7,959 nt of DNA, from positions 1-7,959 of the forward strand of contig SBBH01000253.1 in assembly GCA_005239795.1 (NCBI GenBank), read 5' to 3'. This document shows, in pieces, positions 1 through 5,246 of the stretch (position 1 is the stretch's first letter; every line of letters begins with the position of its first letter). The DNA is from Planctomycetales bacterium (GTDB lineage Bacteria > Planctomycetota > SBBH01). The notes beneath the pieces are model-generated. The model was not told the origin of the DNA and searched no databases. It was given only the letters and a program-made list of their open reading frames with translations. Made by a program: the position numbers and the translations under genes.

Positions 1-1
1 C

Positions 2-97
2 GGCCCCGGGGCCTGGCTCTCTTCCGTTTGCGAGGCGCTCCTGTCGCAACCTCCCCCGCCGGGGTGGGAGCCGATCACGCGGGCGCTCGAGAAGTGA
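2..97 (+). CDS. C-terminal end of an unidentified protein (partial)
   Basis: The frame is open from the left edge of the window and ends at TGA 95-97, giving about 31 residues that finish with EPITRALEK. Nearly every codon ends in G or C, as in the other genes here, and the residues look like ordinary protein (WLSSVCEALL, then a proline run). The other two + frames also stay open for a while but read as arginine/glycine-rich nonsense. I do not recognise the family, and too little is present to infer a function. The next gene starts 116 bp downstream after an AT-rich stretch, so the two are probably not tightly coupled. Confidence 0.45.
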   Translation, partial: GPGAWLSSVCEALLSQPPPPGWEPITRALEK

Positions 98-213
98 CGG
101 GGATGGGGCGTGGGGGTCATTCCGTTCCCATATTTTTGTGGCGATCTGATATTTTCTTTCTTTATGATTTTTTCGGTGGGTGAAAGGAAAACACTGTGCG
201 AGAGGAGGGAGCG
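98..213 (+). promoter_or_regulatory. AT-rich leader of the HMA selenoprotein candidate
   Basis: This gap is sharply T-rich at 131-175 compared with its GC-rich surroundings, as expected of a promoter region. TATGAT at 163-168 is a fair -10 candidate, but no good -35 hexamer sits 16-18 bp upstream (TTGTGG at 136-141 would need a 21-bp spacer), so the promoter assignment is tentative. A strong Shine-Dalgarno, AGGAGGGA at 203-210, lies three bases before the ATG at 214 and fixes the start of the next gene. I see no clear palindromic operator. Confidence 0.35.
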
Positions 214-594
214 ATGAAACGGATATTGGCGGGAATCGGGGTGGCGGTAGCCTGCTGGGCCGTGTCGGTCCCAGTGCGGGCGGAGTCCGAAAAGGCGCCT
301 CCAGCGGCGGCCAAAAAGGGGGCCATGGCGGCGGAGATGGTCACGCTCTCCGTCCCGATGCAGTGAGGGGGCGCCTGTCCTCCGAAGGTCCGTGCGGCCC
401 TCGGAAAAGTCGATGGGGTGGAGGATATTACCGTCGACTACAAGAAGAAGGAGGCGGTCGTCACGGCCGCTGAAGGAAAGCATGTCGATACCCAGAAGCT
501 GATCGAAGCGCTTGAAAAGGCGGGCTACAAGGGGAGCAAAGTGGTCGCCGACGAGCCCAAGGGGGAGCCGAAGAAAGATGAGGGGAAGCACTGA
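214..594 (+). CDS. Exported HMA-domain metal-binding protein, candidate selenoprotein (in-frame TGA = Sec51)
   Basis: Starting at the ATG behind a strong Shine-Dalgarno, the frame gives 126 residues if TGA 364-366 is read through. Residues 1-23 look like a Sec signal peptide (MKRI, hydrophobic core, probable cleavage after VRA). An Ala/Lys linker follows. Residues about 44-107 match an HMA domain: strand TLSVPM, metal loop M-Q-U-G-G-A-C, then KVRAALGKVDGVEDITVDY, and near the end LIEALEKAGYKG. The tail is Lys/Glu-rich and ends in His. HMA proteins (MerP, CopZ and relatives) bind soft metals such as Cu(I) or Hg(II) through two cysteines in a loop after this Met. Here the TGA codon replaces the first, and Cys55 is the second. 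Similarity to HMA continues unbroken after TGA, and five downstream genes use TGA as a true stop, so general code reassignment is unlikely. A SECIS-like hairpin lies at 381-405. Alternatives are a nonsense mutation or a sequencing error. The loop has one extra residue (UxxxC, not CxxC). Periplasmic location is inferred. Confidence 0.8.
381..405 (+). other. Candidate bacterial SECIS hairpin
   Basis: TCCGA (381-385) pairs perfectly with TCGGA (401-405). After an A-C mismatch the stem continues with G387-C399, G388-C398, U389-G397 and C390-G396, closing a five-base CGUGC loop (391-395). The apical loop begins 25 nt after the TGA at 364-366. As I recall, bacterial SECIS elements sit inside the coding region, with the loop roughly 16-37 nt after UGA and a G among the first two loop bases; this hairpin meets both conditions. 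The match is by hand. GC-rich coding sequence forms hairpins by chance, and a competing one (367-371 with 379-383) exists nearer the UGA. Confidence 0.5.
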
Positions 595-622
595 TCCCCT
601 TGCCTTAAGAGAGAGAATGTGG

Positions 623-660
623 GCCAGAGGCCGGTCCTCCTGAAGGGGCCGGCCTCTGGC
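623..660 (+). terminator. Strong hairpin, probable terminator of the HMA gene
   Basis: GCCAGAGGCCGG (623-634) is perfectly complementary to 649-660, giving a 12-bp stem. It can extend inward by U635-G648, C636-G647 and C637-G646 around a short loop. It starts 28 bp after the HMA stop and is followed by GTTTCC, which is only a weak U-tract, so termination may be imperfect. Its place directly after a monocistronic gene supports a terminator role. Confidence 0.65.
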
Positions 661-679
661 GTTTCCGAAGGATGCTACT

Positions 680-712
680 CGTGGTTCGTTGATCGTGGTT
701 CGTGATTCGTTG
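680..712. repeat. Short imperfect tandem repeat, CGTGGTTCGT type
   Basis: CGTGGTTCGT occurs exactly at 680-689 and 694-703, a 14-bp period. A degenerate third copy, CGTGATTCGT, overlaps at 701-710. The unit sits in the gap between the HMA terminator and the EVE gene. A related, more degenerate stretch in opposite orientation lies at 2871-2892 next to the rmlD stop. Its function is unknown. Confidence 0.55.
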
Positions 713-750
713 GGACTTAAAGCGTTCACAAATTGAGCGGCGAAACGGCG

Positions 751-779
751 TTGCTTGGTTTTGCGCCTGCCGCTAGTCT
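751..779 (+). promoter_or_regulatory. Possible promoter of the EVE gene
   Basis: TTGCTT (751-756) and TAGTCT (774-779) are separated by exactly 17 bp and keep the TTG and TA...T positions of the sigma-70 boxes. If real, transcription would begin about 786, almost at the ATG at 789, giving a near-leaderless mRNA. This would fit the absence of a Shine-Dalgarno before that ATG. The hexamer matches are weak. Confidence 0.25.
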
Positions 780-788
780 GTTGCGTGG

Positions 789-1220
789 ATGAAACCTCCC
801 GCCCATTGGCTGACCAAGGCTGATCCCGGCCACTACCCTTTTTCGCAGTTGGAGCGCGAGACCGAGACGGTCTGGGACGGCGTGCGCAATCCTCTGGCGC
901 TCAAATACCTGCGTATGGTCAAGACCGGCGACCAGATCATGGTCTACCACACGGGGGATGAGAAGCAGATCATCGGGATCGCCGAGGCGATTTCGGACGC
1001 CTACCCCGACCCGAAGCTGAAGAACCCGAGGATGGCGGTCGTGAAGGTCTGCGCTCGGCGCGAACTGCCGCGTCCTGTGACCCTCGCCGAGCTGAAGAGG
1101 ATCAAGGAATTCAAAAAATTCGAGCTCGTGCGCCTGCCGCGCCTCTCCTTCATGCCGGTTCCCCAGCCTCTGTGGGACGTCATCATGCGTATCGCGGAGG
1201 GGCGGGAACAGAGCCCCTAA
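789..1220 (+). CDS. EVE-domain (PUA-like, thymocyte nuclear protein 1-type) protein
   Basis: The 143-residue product matches a complete stand-alone EVE domain. Visible family features are the N-terminal strand HWLTKADPGHYPFSQL, the hallmark VWDGVRN at residues 28-34, LRMVKTGDQIMVYHTG at 41-56, GIAEAISDAYPDP, then VTLAELK and a C-terminal LVRLPRLSFMPV segment. EVE domains share the PUA-like barrel and are thought to bind nucleic acid, including modified bases, but the substrate of small bacterial members is largely unknown. The protein has no signal peptide and should be cytoplasmic. No Shine-Dalgarno precedes the ATG. The preceding terminator makes it a separate transcription unit. It converges on the - strand fragment, whose stop lies only 3 bp from its own. 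Family assignment is firm; cellular role is not. Confidence 0.88.
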   Translation: MKPPAHWLTKADPGHYPFSQLERETETVWDGVRNPLALKYLRMVKTGDQIMVYHTGDEKQIIGIAEAISDAYPDPKLKNPRMAVVKVCARRELPRPVTLAELKRIKEFKKFELVRLPRLSFMPVPQPLWDVIMRIAEGREQSP

Positions 1221-1223
1221 TCT

Positions 1224-1670
1224 TTATTTCGCCTTAGTCGTGTCCTTCACCTCGACGACCAAGGTCTGAGAGATTTCCTGAAAAGGGGTGGGAGAGCACA
1301 TGACGGGGGGGATTTCTTGGCCGAACGCTCTAGCGATCCCCGCCGCCATTGCCATCGCAGCTTCATCCGTTGCGTAGTTTGCGTTGGCGGTGTATGAGAA
1401 CTTGCACTGCAGGACGCCGGGGTTCTTGGGTGGCTCCGCATAAGTGAGAGTGAGTTCCTCCCCTGGCTCGAGATGCAGAAGGGTGTAGTTTAAGTTGTTT
1501 CTGCCTGCAAAGCTCCCGAGGATAAATTCGTCAAATTAATTGGGGAGGAGTTTGATTGGGTCCTGCTTGTCGCAGGTGAATTCCATCGTGACGTCCATCG
1601 GGTTGAACCAGACAGTCAGAAGCGAAATAGTTTCCTGCTTGGAAGATAGGCAAGCGCAGGATGAATGGAT
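1224..1670 (-). pseudogene. Decayed or interrupted gene of unknown function, in-frame TAA at 1536-1538
   Basis: Downstream of alr on the same strand, one frame reads as convincing protein on both sides of an in-frame TAA. Before the stop there are 44 codons, including TVWFNPMDVTMEFTCDKQDP; after it 103 residues run to TAA 1224-1226, including LHLEPGEELTLTYAEPPKNP, VLQCKFSYTANANYATDEAA and a final SQTLVVEVKDTTKAK. The alternating hydrophobic pattern and spaced cysteines suggest a secreted beta-rich domain, but I recognise no family. No signal peptide or good start exists: in-frame TGA at 1671-1673 closes the frame upstream, and the first ATG is at 1596-1598 without a Shine-Dalgarno. GC content is visibly lower than in neighbouring genes. 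A nonsense mutation plus N-terminal loss explains this best; a sequencing error, or a short gene with a non-ATG start after the TAA, are alternatives. Confidence 0.5.
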
Positions 1671-1685
1671 TCAGTCAATCAATTT

Positions 1686-2783
1686 TCATGCTTTTGACAA
1701 CGTGCGCTGGACGCGGGGCGTCAAGGAGAGAAGGGCATAGTAAGGTCCTCCTCCCATCCAGCGGCAAAAGGTCGATAACGGAATCTCGCTCGGGCCATCG
1801 GATCCCAGGAGCGTCGCCGGGTCGCCCAGCCGGACGCCCAGGCCGTCCGGAAGGGAGGCGATGCAGTACTCTCCGCCCAGGGCCAGAACCGGCGCCCGGC
1901 GCCCCGCCAGCAGGACCGCTCCCTCCCGGAGGAAGCCTTCCCCGAAGCCGTGGCGCCGGCCGATCCCGATCCAGGCGATCCGTGTGGTTTTCCGAACGAC
2001 CCGGCGTGTCGAGTGGTATCCGACCCCTTCGCCGTGCGCGAGGGTCTGGAGGGCCATCACCGGGGCCGTGAGGCGCGCGGCGAGGGCGATCGGCACTCTT
2101 TTTTCTCCCGAGGGGGCGAACCCATAGAGGAGGGAGCCGACACGCGCCCCGTCGAAGAGATCCTGCGGATGGTGCAGGAGTCCGTGGCTGCTCGCCAGGT
2201 GCCAGCATTCCCCCGGGAGCCTCCCGACTTGGCGGAGCACCTCTGTCAACCGTTGGATCTGCTTCTGATCTTCAGAAGGTTCTTCGACGAGCGTGCTAAA
2301 AACGCCCCGGAGGGAGAGCGCGGGGGTGCGGCGCACGGTTTGGATAAAGCGCGCCGCCTCCTGCCACTTGACACCGAAGCGGTTCAAGCCTGTGTCGATC
2401 TTGACGTGGACAAGCGCCCGGCTCTTGCGGCGCCTGGCGGCTTTGGCGAGGACCGCCACGTGGTGCCGGGTGAAGACGGCCTGGCAGATCCGGCTTGAGA
2501 CGATCTGGTCCGCCTCGTCGGGTCTAAAAAGCCGCAGGTTGAGAACCTCTCCCCGGATCCTCAGGCGGCGCAGGGCCGCGGCGTCTTGGGCGGTGCCGAC
2601 CGCGAACGCGCGCACACCGAGCCGCGCCAGGGCCTGAGAGACCGCCGCCTGGCCGAACCCGTAGGCGTTGTCCTTGACGACCGCCAGGAGGCGCCGGCCC
2701 CCGAGCCGCTGCCGGACAAAGGAGAGGTTCGCGCCCAAACACTTCGGGTCGATCCAGAGTGTCGGCGGGGCTGCGGCAAACAT
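1686..2783 (-). CDS. alr: Alanine racemase (divergent)
   Basis: Alanine racemase is a PLP enzyme making D-alanine for peptidoglycan. The 365-residue length is normal. The N-terminal barrel carries the PLP lysine in AVVKDNAYGFG (Lys37), then VHVKIDTGLNRFG with the expected arginine (Arg135) and DGARVGSLLYG (Arg214). The C-terminal domain has GVGYHSTR, whose Tyr256 fits the second catalytic base, and the terminal PYYALLSLTPRVQR. Two normally conserved spots are altered: the CMDQ motif reads CIAS (307-310), and the phosphate-contacting NS-type motif reads ASSHG (197-201). The enzyme is therefore divergent and might act slowly or on another amino acid. ATG at 2783 is the only available start, because an in-frame stop lies 24 bp upstream; no clear Shine-Dalgarno is seen. 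It follows rmlD on the same strand after a 109-bp gap. Confidence 0.85.
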   Translation of the reverse strand: MFAAAPPTLWIDPKCLGANLSFVRQRLGGRRLLAVVKDNAYGFGQAAVSQALARLGVRAFAVGTAQDAAALRRLRIRGEVLNLRLFRPDEADQIVSSRICQAVFTRHHVAVLAKAARRRKSRALVHVKIDTGLNRFGVKWQEAARFIQTVRRTPALSLRGVFSTLVEEPSEDQKQIQRLTEVLRQVGRLPGECWHLASSHGLLHHPQDLFDGARVGSLLYGFAPSGEKRVPIALAARLTAPVMALQTLAHGEGVGYHSTRRVVRKTTRIAWIGIGRRHGFGEGFLREGAVLLAGRRAPVLALGGEYCIASLPDGLGVRLGDPATLLGSDGPSEIPLSTFCRWMGGGPYYALLSLTPRVQRTLSKA

Positions 2784-2870
2784 GATGAGAGTGTAGCGAA
2801 GGGGGTATCATGGATGCACGTGGTGTCGCCGGGATATTCCGCGGCGCTCGTCGGGCCGGTGCGAACGGTG

Positions 2871-2892
2871 ATCGACGTACGACGAACGACGA
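2871..2892. repeat. Degenerate CGTCGTTCGTCGT-type repeat after rmlD
   Basis: Read on the - strand, the bases just after the rmlD stop form CGTCGTTCGTCGTACGTCG, an imperfect reiteration of CGT and TCGT units. It resembles the repeat at 680-712 in composition and in its position just after a gene. The rest of the 109-bp rmlD-alr gap shows no clear promoter or hairpin. Confidence 0.35.
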
Positions 2893-3759
2893 TTATGTCT
2901 TAAGGTACTCCACCAGCGCCTCGCGCCAGGGGCGCAGTGGCTTTCCCGTCAGCGCGATGAAGCGGCTGTTGTCGAGGACTGAGTTGGCCGGGCGCTTCGC
3001 CGGGCGGGGGAACTCGGCGCTGGCGACGGGCGTCACGGGGACCTGGGCGGGGATCCGGCCGAGCGCCTGCGCTTCTTCGACGATCGCGCGGGCGAGATCG
3101 AACCAGGTGCAGTGGCCCGAGTTCGTCACGTGTAGGATGCCGGAGGGGCGCTTTTGGGCGACAGCCAGGAGCGCGCCGGCCAGGTCATGCGTCCAGGTGG
3201 GGGAGCCCCGCTGGTCGTCCACGACGCGTAGGGACGCCCCCTCGGCGGCTTTTTTCAGGATAGTGTCCACGAAGTTGCGGCCGCCCCGGCCGTAGAGCCA
3301 GGCGGTGCGGACGATCGCGGCGGTCGGAAGATGTTTCAGGACCCCCTGCTCCCCCTCGCATTTGGACCGTCCGTAGGCGTTCAAGGGGGCGGTGGGGTCG
3401 GTCTCGAGGTAGGGGCCGGTTTTCGTCCCGTCGAAAACGTAGTCGGTGCTGACGTGCACGAGGTGGGCGCCGATCTCCTGGCAGGCGGCGGCCAGGGCCG
3501 AGGGGGCGCGGGCGTTCGCCTCTATCGCCTCGGCCAGGTGCGTCTCAGCCCCGTCGACGTCGGTCATCGCGGCGCAGTTGATCACGGCGTCGGGTTTCGC
3601 CTCGCGCAGGGGTTTGAAGCGCGGGGCGGCCCCGGGACCAGGAAAGGTGATGTTGAGTTCCTGGCGCCCCCAGAGAAGCGCCTCATGTGGGGAATCCGCC
3701 AGGCGCCAGGCCAGCGCTTGGCCCAGCATTCCCCGGGCGCCCAGGACGACGAGACGCAT
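2893..3759 (-). CDS. rmlD: dTDP-4-dehydrorhamnose reductase
   Basis: RmlD carries out the last step of dTDP-L-rhamnose synthesis, reducing dTDP-4-keto-L-rhamnose with NAD(P)H. The 288-residue length is typical. The Rossmann fold opens with VVLGARGMLG (GxxGxxG, residues 7-13). NCAAMTDVDGAE (61-72) is a family signature, followed by VSTDYVFDG (103-111) and the SDR catalytic pair in YGRSK (Tyr129, Lys133). The C-terminus has RPANSVLDNSRF and ends EYLKT. The start lies 1 bp beyond the rmlB stop, with no Shine-Dalgarno of its own, so translation is probably coupled to rmlB. The sugar product would feed O-antigen, capsule or another surface glycan; no glycosyltransferase is in the window to say which. 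Confidence 0.95.
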   Translation of the reverse strand: MRLVVLGARGMLGQALAWRLADSPHEALLWGRQELNITFPGPGAAPRFKPLREAKPDAVINCAAMTDVDGAETHLAEAIEANARAPSALAAACQEIGAHLVHVSTDYVFDGTKTGPYLETDPTAPLNAYGRSKCEGEQGVLKHLPTAAIVRTAWLYGRGGRNFVDTILKKAAEGASLRVVDDQRGSPTWTHDLAGALLAVAQKRPSGILHVTNSGHCTWFDLARAIVEEAQALGRIPAQVPVTPVASAEFPRPAKRPANSVLDNSRFIALTGKPLRPWREALVEYLKT

Positions 3760-3760
3760 C

Positions 3761-4729
3761 TTAGCGCTTGAGCGGCCGCCACCAGGCCGGGTTGTCGAGG
3801 TACCACTGGATCGTCCGGCGGATCCCCGCCTCGAAAGGGGTCGCGGGGGTCCAGCCGAGATCCCGTTTCGCCTTCGTCGCGTCGATGGCGTAGCGCAGGT
3901 CGTGGCCGGGGCGGTCCTTCACGTAGGTGATGAGGGTCTCGGGTTTCTTAAGCTCCTTGAGGATGAGCCTTGTGATCTCGATATTGGTCCGCTCGGCGTT
4001 CCCGCCGAAGTTGTACACCTCGCCTCCCTTCCCTTTTTCGGCCGCCGTCAGGATCCCGCGGCAGTGGTCCTCGACGTAGATCCAATCGCGCACGTTCTCG
4101 CCGCGGCCGTAGACGGGGACGGGTTTGTCCTCCATAAGGTTCGTGACGAAGAGGGGAATGAGCTTTTCAGGGTACTGGTAGGGGCCGTAGTTGTTGGAGC
4201 AGCGCGTGATGACGGCGTCCATCCCATAGGTGTGGTGGTAGGCCCGGACCAGGAGATCCGCCGCGGTCTTGCTGGCCGAGTAGGGGGAGTTGGGGGCCAG
4301 GGGCGTCGTCTCGCTGAAGAGCCCCGTTTTCCCCAGGCTTCCGTACACCTCGTCGGTCGAAACCTGGACGAACCGCCTGACTCCATGCGCGCGAGCGGCG
4401 TCCAGGAGGATCTGCGTCCCCACGATGTTCGTCTGGATGAAGGGGGAGGCGTCCTCGATCGAGCGATCGACATGGCTTTCGGCGGCGAAGTTGATCAGTG
4501 TGTCGAACCCCTCCTTGAGGAGGGGCCCGACGAATTTCGCGTCGGCGATGTTCCCTTTCACGAACCGGTAGCGAGGGTTTTTCTCGATATCCCGGAGGTT
4601 TTCGGGGTTCCCGGCGTAGGTCAGTTTGTCGAGGTTGGTGAGGTGGATGTCGGGGCGTTCTGCAAGGAGCAACCGCACGAAGTTCGAGCCGATGAAACCG
4701 CAGCCCCCTGTCACCAAAAAGTGCTTCAT
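3761..4729 (-). CDS. rmlB: dTDP-glucose 4,6-dehydratase
   Basis: RmlB converts dTDP-glucose to dTDP-4-keto-6-deoxyglucose using a tightly bound NAD, the second step of the rhamnose pathway. The protein has 322 residues, slightly short but within the family range. Features are the NAD-binding VTGGCGFIGSN (6-16), NLDKLTYAGN, the AAESHVDRSI signature (82-91), the active-site STDEVYG (Thr125-Asp126-Glu127), and YSASK with Tyr150 and Lys154. TRCSNNYGPYQYPEKLIP and VRDWIYVEDHC are also diagnostic of this enzyme over other SDRs. The ATG directly abuts a short repeat array (4734-4790), so the bases before the start are GTGTTTCCCC with no Shine-Dalgarno, which is unusual among its neighbours. Confidence 0.97.
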   Translation of the reverse strand: MKHFLVTGGCGFIGSNFVRLLLAERPDIHLTNLDKLTYAGNPENLRDIEKNPRYRFVKGNIADAKFVGPLLKEGFDTLINFAAESHVDRSIEDASPFIQTNIVGTQILLDAARAHGVRRFVQVSTDEVYGSLGKTGLFSETTPLAPNSPYSASKTAADLLVRAYHHTYGMDAVITRCSNNYGPYQYPEKLIPLFVTNLMEDKPVPVYGRGENVRDWIYVEDHCRGILTAAEKGKGGEVYNFGGNAERTNIEITRLILKELKKPETLITYVKDRPGHDLRYAIDATKAKRDLGWTPATPFEAGIRRTIQWYLDNPAWWRPLKR

Positions 4730-4733
4730 GGGG

Positions 4734-4790
4734 AAACACCAAACACCAAATTACAAACACCAAATAAATTCCAAGGCTTGATGTTTGGTG
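4734..4790. repeat. AAACACCAAA repeat array with a 9-bp inverted copy
   Basis: AAACACCAAA occurs exactly at 4734-4743, 4741-4750 and 4755-4764, the first two overlapping. The inverted form TGTTTGGTG (4782-4790) can pair with CACCAAACA (4737-4745). The stretch is AT-rich against a GC-rich background and fills the whole rmlC-rmlB gap. I recall CCAAATTACAAACACCAAA-type strings as recurrent intergenic sequences in environmental bacterial genomes. This looks like an interspersed element, not a regulatory site for this operon. Confidence 0.65.
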
Positions 4791-4796
4791 ATTGCA

Positions 4797-5246
4797 TCAT
4801 TCGGGTTTGAACGGCGAATTCGGGTCTTCTTCATGCCGGATCTCGTCGACCGGTTCCTTTTTGCTCAGCCCCTTGTAGAGCCGGTCGGGGAGGTTGACGA
4901 CAAGCCCGCCGCTCTCGGTAAGGCACCGGTAGACATGGACCACCTTGGGCGGGATCAGGACATAGGCGGGTTTCTCCTCGCCGAGATCCAGGACCATCTT
5001 TTCCTTGTAGGTCTTGCTTTCGGGGCGGTTGTCCCAGAGCGTCAGGCGGAATTTCCCGATCACGAAGGCGAAAACGTCCGACTGGTAGAGGTGCTCGTGC
5101 GGCCCGCGGGCGATCTGGGGTTTCGTCCAGGAGATGTACCCCATGGTGGGGAGGACGTCCATCTCGTCGTGCCGGTAGATCTCGGCCAGCCAGCCGCGTT
5201 TGTCCTCGAATTTTTTGATCGGGACGACCCTCACTCCAGCGATCAT
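4797..5246 (-). CDS. rmlC: dTDP-4-dehydrorhamnose 3,5-epimerase-like cupin (short form)
   Basis: RmlC epimerises C3 and C5 of the 4-keto-6-deoxy sugar from RmlB, giving the substrate of RmlD. This 149-residue protein is shorter than the usual roughly 180. The jelly-roll is recognisable: FEDKRGWLAEIYR (13-25), GYISWTKPQIARGPHEHLYQ (36-55) where His50 fits the catalytic histidine of the usual RGLHYH-type motif, FVIGKFRLTLWDNRPES, then LIPPKVVHVYRCL with His104, and NLPDRLYKG near the end followed by EEDPNSPF. Its place between rmlA and rmlB fills the only missing step of the pathway. The ATG overlaps the rmlA stop (ATGA), and GGGAAAG upstream may serve as ribosome binding site. A different sugar epimerase or isomerase activity of this short cupin group is possible. 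Confidence 0.85.
   Translation of the reverse strand: MIAGVRVVPIKKFEDKRGWLAEIYRHDEMDVLPTMGYISWTKPQIARGPHEHLYQSDVFAFVIGKFRLTLWDNRPESKTYKEKMVLDLGEEKPAYVLIPPKVVHVYRCLTESGGLVVNLPDRLYKGLSKKEPVDEIRHEEDPNSPFKPE

Noticed and set aside
214..282. Lipoprotein signal with Cys14 as lipid anchor
   Set aside because: The residues before Cys14 (AVA) fit a lipobox poorly and the hydrophobic core would be too short; cleavage after VRA at residue 23 fits better.
364..366. TGA read as Trp or Gly through an alternative genetic code
   Set aside because: TGA is the natural stop of panB, the SDR gene, rmlA, rmlC and alr here, each at a normal family length, so code-wide reassignment does not fit.
180..473. A 97-codon + strand frame across the HMA gene
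   Set aside because: It is glycine/arginine-rich, lacks a ribosome binding site, and overlaps the HMA frame, which has a Shine-Dalgarno, signal peptide and domain similarity.
1539..1740. Short + strand frame antisense to the interrupted fragment
   Set aside because: No ribosome binding site or protein-like pattern; the - strand frame reads far better.
3446..4810. A 454-codon + strand open frame antisense to rmlB and rmlD
   Set aside because: It is a shadow of GC-rich - strand genes with complete enzyme motifs, and its end is translated repeat sequence.
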